Of a stretch of 64,000 nucleotides of DNA, positions 62,201-64,000 are shown piece after piece. The stretch is from Saprospiraceae bacterium (GTDB lineage: Bacteria > Bacteroidota > Bacteroidia > Chitinophagales > Saprospiraceae): NCBI GenBank assembly GCA_016716335.1, contig JADJWN010000010.1:62001-126000 (forward strand), read 5' to 3'. The notes under the pieces are model-generated. The model searched no databases, was not told where the DNA came from, and was given only the letters and a program-made list of their open reading frames with translations. Made by a program: the position numbers and the translations under genes. Each line of letters begins with the position of its first letter. Position 1 is the first letter of the stretch.

Positions 62201-62507
62201 AGAAAGCATGGAAAGTAAAAATCTGCACGTTGTGTGCTTCCGGACCTATAAACTCGAGAAGGCGGTTGCGCATGGCAATGGTACCTGCATCTGTATAGGT
62301 GAGGCATAGTATATTTTGCGCACTTACGTCCATATTATCCAGGATATATCCAACCCTGATGGCCAGCAACTGTGTTTTTCCGGTACCCGGACCCGCTACT
62401 ACCATTACCGGACCCTCAATGTTTTCAACAGCTTGTTTCTGCTTATCATTCAATGCATCGAATGCCTTCAGAAATTTTTCACGGTATTCTTGCTTTATGT
62501 TATTCAT
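59271..62507 (-). CDS. UvrD-like helicase fused to a PD-(D/E)XK nuclease with a probable Fe-S cluster
   Basis: This is a 1078-residue protein. The superfamily 1A helicase has Walker A GPGTGKT (39-45), motif II VDEYQDTN and QSIFRFQGAN, and motifs V/VI including HGSKGLEFEHVF and YVAMTRSK. The C-terminus holds a RecB-type nuclease (VVDYKTGNF). Four cysteines frame it: ECPLSFY before it, and CEKPDCKWC at the end, the AddB/Cas4 arrangement for a 4Fe-4S cluster. It resembles AddAB/RecBCD-type end processors in one chain, suggesting double-strand break repair or defence. It is a single gene with no partner subunit adjacent. Confidence 0.9.
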   Translation of the reverse strand: MNNIKQEYREKFLKAFDALNDKQKQAVENIEGPVMVVAGPGTGKTQLLAIRVGYILDNMDVSAQNILCLTYTDAGTIAMRNRLLEFIGPEAHNVQIFTFHAFCNMVIKDNPDAFGSFRDLQVVSDLEKVEILREILDELPKDHILKKFKGNLYSDRMRLDNLFNLMKQEDWSVEFIRQKVEERNAIIQDKDHPENPHVYKRKSTAGGITYHPGDLKIRDVTEETEKNLKLLAGAELIHKYEEALKKRERFDYADMILWVIEKFRSDDYLLGKYQEKYQYIMVDEYQDTNGAQNELLFLLAGYWESPNLFIVGDDDQSIFRFQGANMNSIIEFRERFNPLEIVLTDNFRSSQIILDTSKKLIENNSERLVRKYTHLTKNLEEKRTPRGIASFAPQFIEYANPTQEEAGIVMKIEELASQNVPYSDIAVIYTKNDHGVNLIQYFMARNIPVNVKKKVNILEEIDIQKLINLLAYLNEEFQKPFSADHRLFEILHYSYFGIHALDAALLSLHRAKRLTKSYKDAEEGEKFENIYFRRWIADKSVLADAGIQDTETFLKLSALLERWISDIPNHTVQGFIEKVITESGILDQALRSPESRWKLQLLNSFFDFVKSEAARKPKITLSDLLHTIELMEESELPISLYRIMSDNNGINFMTAHGSKGLEFEHVFIIKCVKDNWENKRSSNNQFTLPPNLTSKTTEASEEDDRRLFYVAMTRSKHYLYISYYKVEDKEKEKEMSKFISECMSPDDKIMQVNVPDEVVLRYKAVLMRYKSGQAQLIDNTAVQKMLENFRMSNTNLNKYLECPLSFYFDTVLRVPEARSKTMGFGNAVHYALEKFVKDIKNSNPRSYGSLDKLLAFFREGMEKYKGDFTDQEFGNYSTHGVNLLSEYYEKYKDHWLRPRDYELEFRVDSVQYEGVPLRGFIDKIEIYDNHIVVVDYKTGNFNSSKLKKAEPENNEIGGDYWRQIVFYKILLDSQRKLPYAMKEGIMDFVEKDRDGRYHRKSIVVEPEDVAIVTAQLKDAYAKIMNRQFTPGCEKPDCKWCNFVNKNMSIREMTAITEEDADILYESAQENYEPVVLRD

Positions 62508-62627
62508 AACAGATGGGTTAATTGCAGGTTAAAGTGATACACCGGATACAACCTCAGTATATTTCACAAGTCTATAATCATGTAAAAAGTAAAGATAATT
62601 TTTCCAAACAATTTAAACCCTGTAAAA

Positions 62628-62901
62628 ATGTAAAAGTTGGTTTTGATGATTTTAGTTATGGTGGCAGTTGGTTTTGGGCAAGATGCTCAGGCGCAGCAAA
62701 CCCCGGAAAAAGAGCGGAACGAAATGAGGATGCACAAAAAGGATAAAAAGAAAAAGGAAAGGTATTGCATCCAAAGGCCGGAATAAGCAGCACAAGGAAT
62801 ACCGCAAAATGAAAAGAATGGCTAAAGCGGATGGAAAGATCACCAAAGAAGAAAGACGCTTGCTGCGCAGGGAAAGGAGAAAAATGCACAGACCTGAATG
62901 A
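62628..62901 (+). pseudogene. Small secreted Lys/Arg-rich protein, frameshifted
   Basis: From ATG 62628 codon 2 is TAA. The frame then reads a signal-like segment (LVLMILVMVAVGFGQDAQAQ) and a charged stretch (ERNEMRMHKKDKKKKE). A second frame continues KGRNKQHKEYRKMKRMAKADGKITKEERRLL and ends at 62899-62901. The ADGKITKEER segment resembles the EF-hand-like motif of small Bacteroidota secreted proteins. A shift in the A-rich stretch near 62738-62761 joins the parts. A start at ATG 62646 would avoid the stop. The gene may be intact in reality and misread here. Confidence 0.45.
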
Positions 62902-63006
62902 GGATAAAGAAATGCTTATTGTTTTAACCAGAATTATGCATTAGACCTTTGGGATTAGGGTTGAAATGGCAAAAGAATAATCACTTTCTAAAATTAGTCC
63001 CGTTAG

Positions 63007-63047
63007 TCCACCAAGGTTAATGAGGAAAAGTGATCCGCCTTGGTGGA
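63007..63047. repeat. Inverted repeat
   Basis: The perfect 10-bp arms TCCACCAAGG and CCTTGGTGGA are separated by 21 nt. No T run follows directly. Its role is unclear: a weak terminator, or a repeat-derived palindrome. Confidence 0.35.
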
Positions 63048-63308
63048 GGATTATTTTGTAGCCATTTCAGGCCGTAAAGGCTGCCCGTCCGCAGTCTGGG
63101 ATTTTCAATTTTATAATTCCGGTTAAATATTGGTGTTAAGCAAAGTGTTTATTTTAAACATAACCTGAATGAAGCTTTCTGAAGCATATTAATTTTGTTT
63201 TGTGGTATGCTGGGAGACAACTGCATTATTCAGGTCTGAAAAGGTTAAAATCGTTATAAGTTCCCAAATTGCGAATTTGTTGTATTTTTACTCCATGATT
63301 GGAGGTCA

Positions 63309-63604
63309 ATGGATAGAATATTTTCTAAGAGCACTTTACGTGATTTTGGGAAAAATACCCGGACTCTGAACAGTATCTTAAAACCTGGTATGATACTGCG
63401 ATGAATTCAGACTGGAAAACTCCGAATGATGTAAAAAATACATACGTCAATGCAAGCATTCTCAAAAACAGCAGAATAGTTTTCAACATAAAAGGTAATT
63501 CATACAGATTAATCGCAAGATTCAATTTTGAAAAGAAGTGGATTTTTATCCGCTTTATCGGCACTCATGAAGAATATGATAAAATTGATGCCCATACAGT
63601 GTAA
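63309..63604 (+). CDS. higB: HigB-like toxin (mRNA interferase), apparent frameshift
   Basis: The open frame 63401-63604 gives the C-terminal two thirds of a HigB toxin (IVFNIKGNSYRLIARFNF, FIRFIGTHEEYDKIDA). The N-terminus is present from ATG 63309 (DRIFSKSTLRDF) but ends in another frame. One added T in the run 63344-63347 gives RDFWEKYPDSEQYLKTWYDTAMNS, the expected family start. A strong Shine-Dalgarno (GGAGG, 63301-63305) precedes the ATG. HigB cleaves mRNA on the ribosome unless bound by HigA, encoded next. With the shift as read, the toxin would be inactive. Confidence 0.8.
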
Positions 63605-63623
63605 AAAACGAATTTCAAAAAAT

Positions 63624-63992
63624 ATGAACATCAAACCTATTAAAACAGAATCAGATTACAGAGAATCTTTAAAAAAACTGGACATGTTATTTGATGCACC
63701 TGCAGGTACGCCCGAAAGTGATGAAGCCGATATTTTAGCTCTCATGATTGATGAATATGAAAAAAAATACCATAAAATAGATGCTCCCGATCCCATCGAA
63801 GCCATAAAAATCAGGATGGAAGAAATGCAACTCAGACAAGTGGATCTGGCAGATGCCATCGGAAGCAAAAGCAGAGTGTCAGAAGTGTTAAACCGAAAAA
63901 GGAAATTGACTGTGGAAATGATAAGAAATCTCACATTACAATTAAATCTTTCGGCTGATATTCTGATCAAAGATTATAAATTATCCAGATAG
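63624..63992 (+). CDS. higA: HigA-like antitoxin, Xre family
   Basis: This is a 122-residue protein with an N-terminal helical segment and a C-terminal helix-turn-helix (LRQVDLADAIGSKSRVSEVLNRKRKLT), typical of HigA antitoxins. It binds the toxin and the operon promoter. The ATG at 63624 is preferred over in-frame codons from 63528, which would overlap the toxin gene. It lies 19 bp after the toxin, which is the normal HigBA order (toxin first). The stop is 9 nt from the window end. Confidence 0.9.
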   Translation: MNIKPIKTESDYRESLKKLDMLFDAPAGTPESDEADILALMIDEYEKKYHKIDAPDPIEAIKIRMEEMQLRQVDLADAIGSKSRVSEVLNRKRKLTVEMIRNLTLQLNLSADILIKDYKLSR

Positions 63993-64000
63993 CCATAAAT

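Larger units (their letters stand above)
62508..63308. other. Intergenic region with small remnants
   Basis: This 800-bp stretch holds the broken small basic protein gene (62628-62901) and an inverted repeat (63007-63047). The rest, including 63050-63300, shows no gene. Confidence 0.5.

Noticed and set aside
1..64000. CRISPR array
   Set aside because: I saw no regularly spaced direct repeats of 20-40 bp; the only longer direct repeat is the terminator duplication at the left edge.

Overview
The window looks like a chromosomal segment of a Bacteroidota bacterium, most likely close to Saprospiraceae. Evidence: gliding/type IX secretion genes (gldE, gldD, porQ), a surface protein with a type IX-like C-terminus, a GLPGLI-family protein, DUF4293/DUF4197/DUF3109 genes, an IcmF-type fused acyl-CoA mutase, and recurrent promoters of the Bacteroidota form TTTG-N19/20-TAnnTTTG with few Shine-Dalgarno sites. 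The assignment rests on gene content only; no rRNA is present.

Layout. 1-0.5 kb: a tRNA-like fragment between two copies of the same terminator. 0.5-13.3 kb: calcium-type P-ATPase, carB, M3 peptidase, DUF4293 protein, FAD oxidoreductase, an OstA/LptA-like protein and an orphan BatE-like TPR/SH3 protein. 13.3-15.6 kb: DUF4197 lipoprotein and two tandem ECF sigma factors. 15.6-19.3 kb: the mutY-ssb-gldE-gldD cluster. 19.4-39.1 kb: gcvH-citrate synthase, DUF3109, a PpiD-like foldase, a MORN-like lipoprotein plus porQ, tail-specific protease, IcmF, a second P-ATPase, aminopeptidase P, rpoN and an alpha/beta hydrolase. 39.1-51.2 kb is accessory and visibly AT-richer at its start: a secreted Cys-rich mini-protein, an IS66 insertion, a GLPGLI protein, an outer-membrane receptor-like barrel, a Wzi-like barrel, an IS66-end relic and a large repeat-containing surface protein. 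51.4-62.5 kb: tRNA-Gln, a TMTC-like membrane TPR protein, a one-protein TPR/histidine-kinase/receiver/AraC regulator, a diheme cytochrome c, two membrane proteins and a helicase-nuclease fusion. 62.5-64 kb: a broken small secreted basic protein and a HigBA-type toxin-antitoxin pair.

Most distinctive locus. Removing the IS66 copy (with its exact 8-bp target duplication) rebuilds a compact unit: a 16-bp palindrome, a 65-residue secreted peptide with CPC and CCTCC motifs, a 15-bp intercistronic hairpin, a strong Shine-Dalgarno, a GLPGLI gene and an outer-membrane barrel gene. I infer a secreted-peptide/envelope system whose function is unknown.

Data quality. At least nine genes are split by single-base frameshifts. 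Eight are repaired by adding or removing one base, six of them inside a homopolymer run. Together this points to long-read consensus errors more than to true decay. Coordinates of those genes are given for the restored reading.
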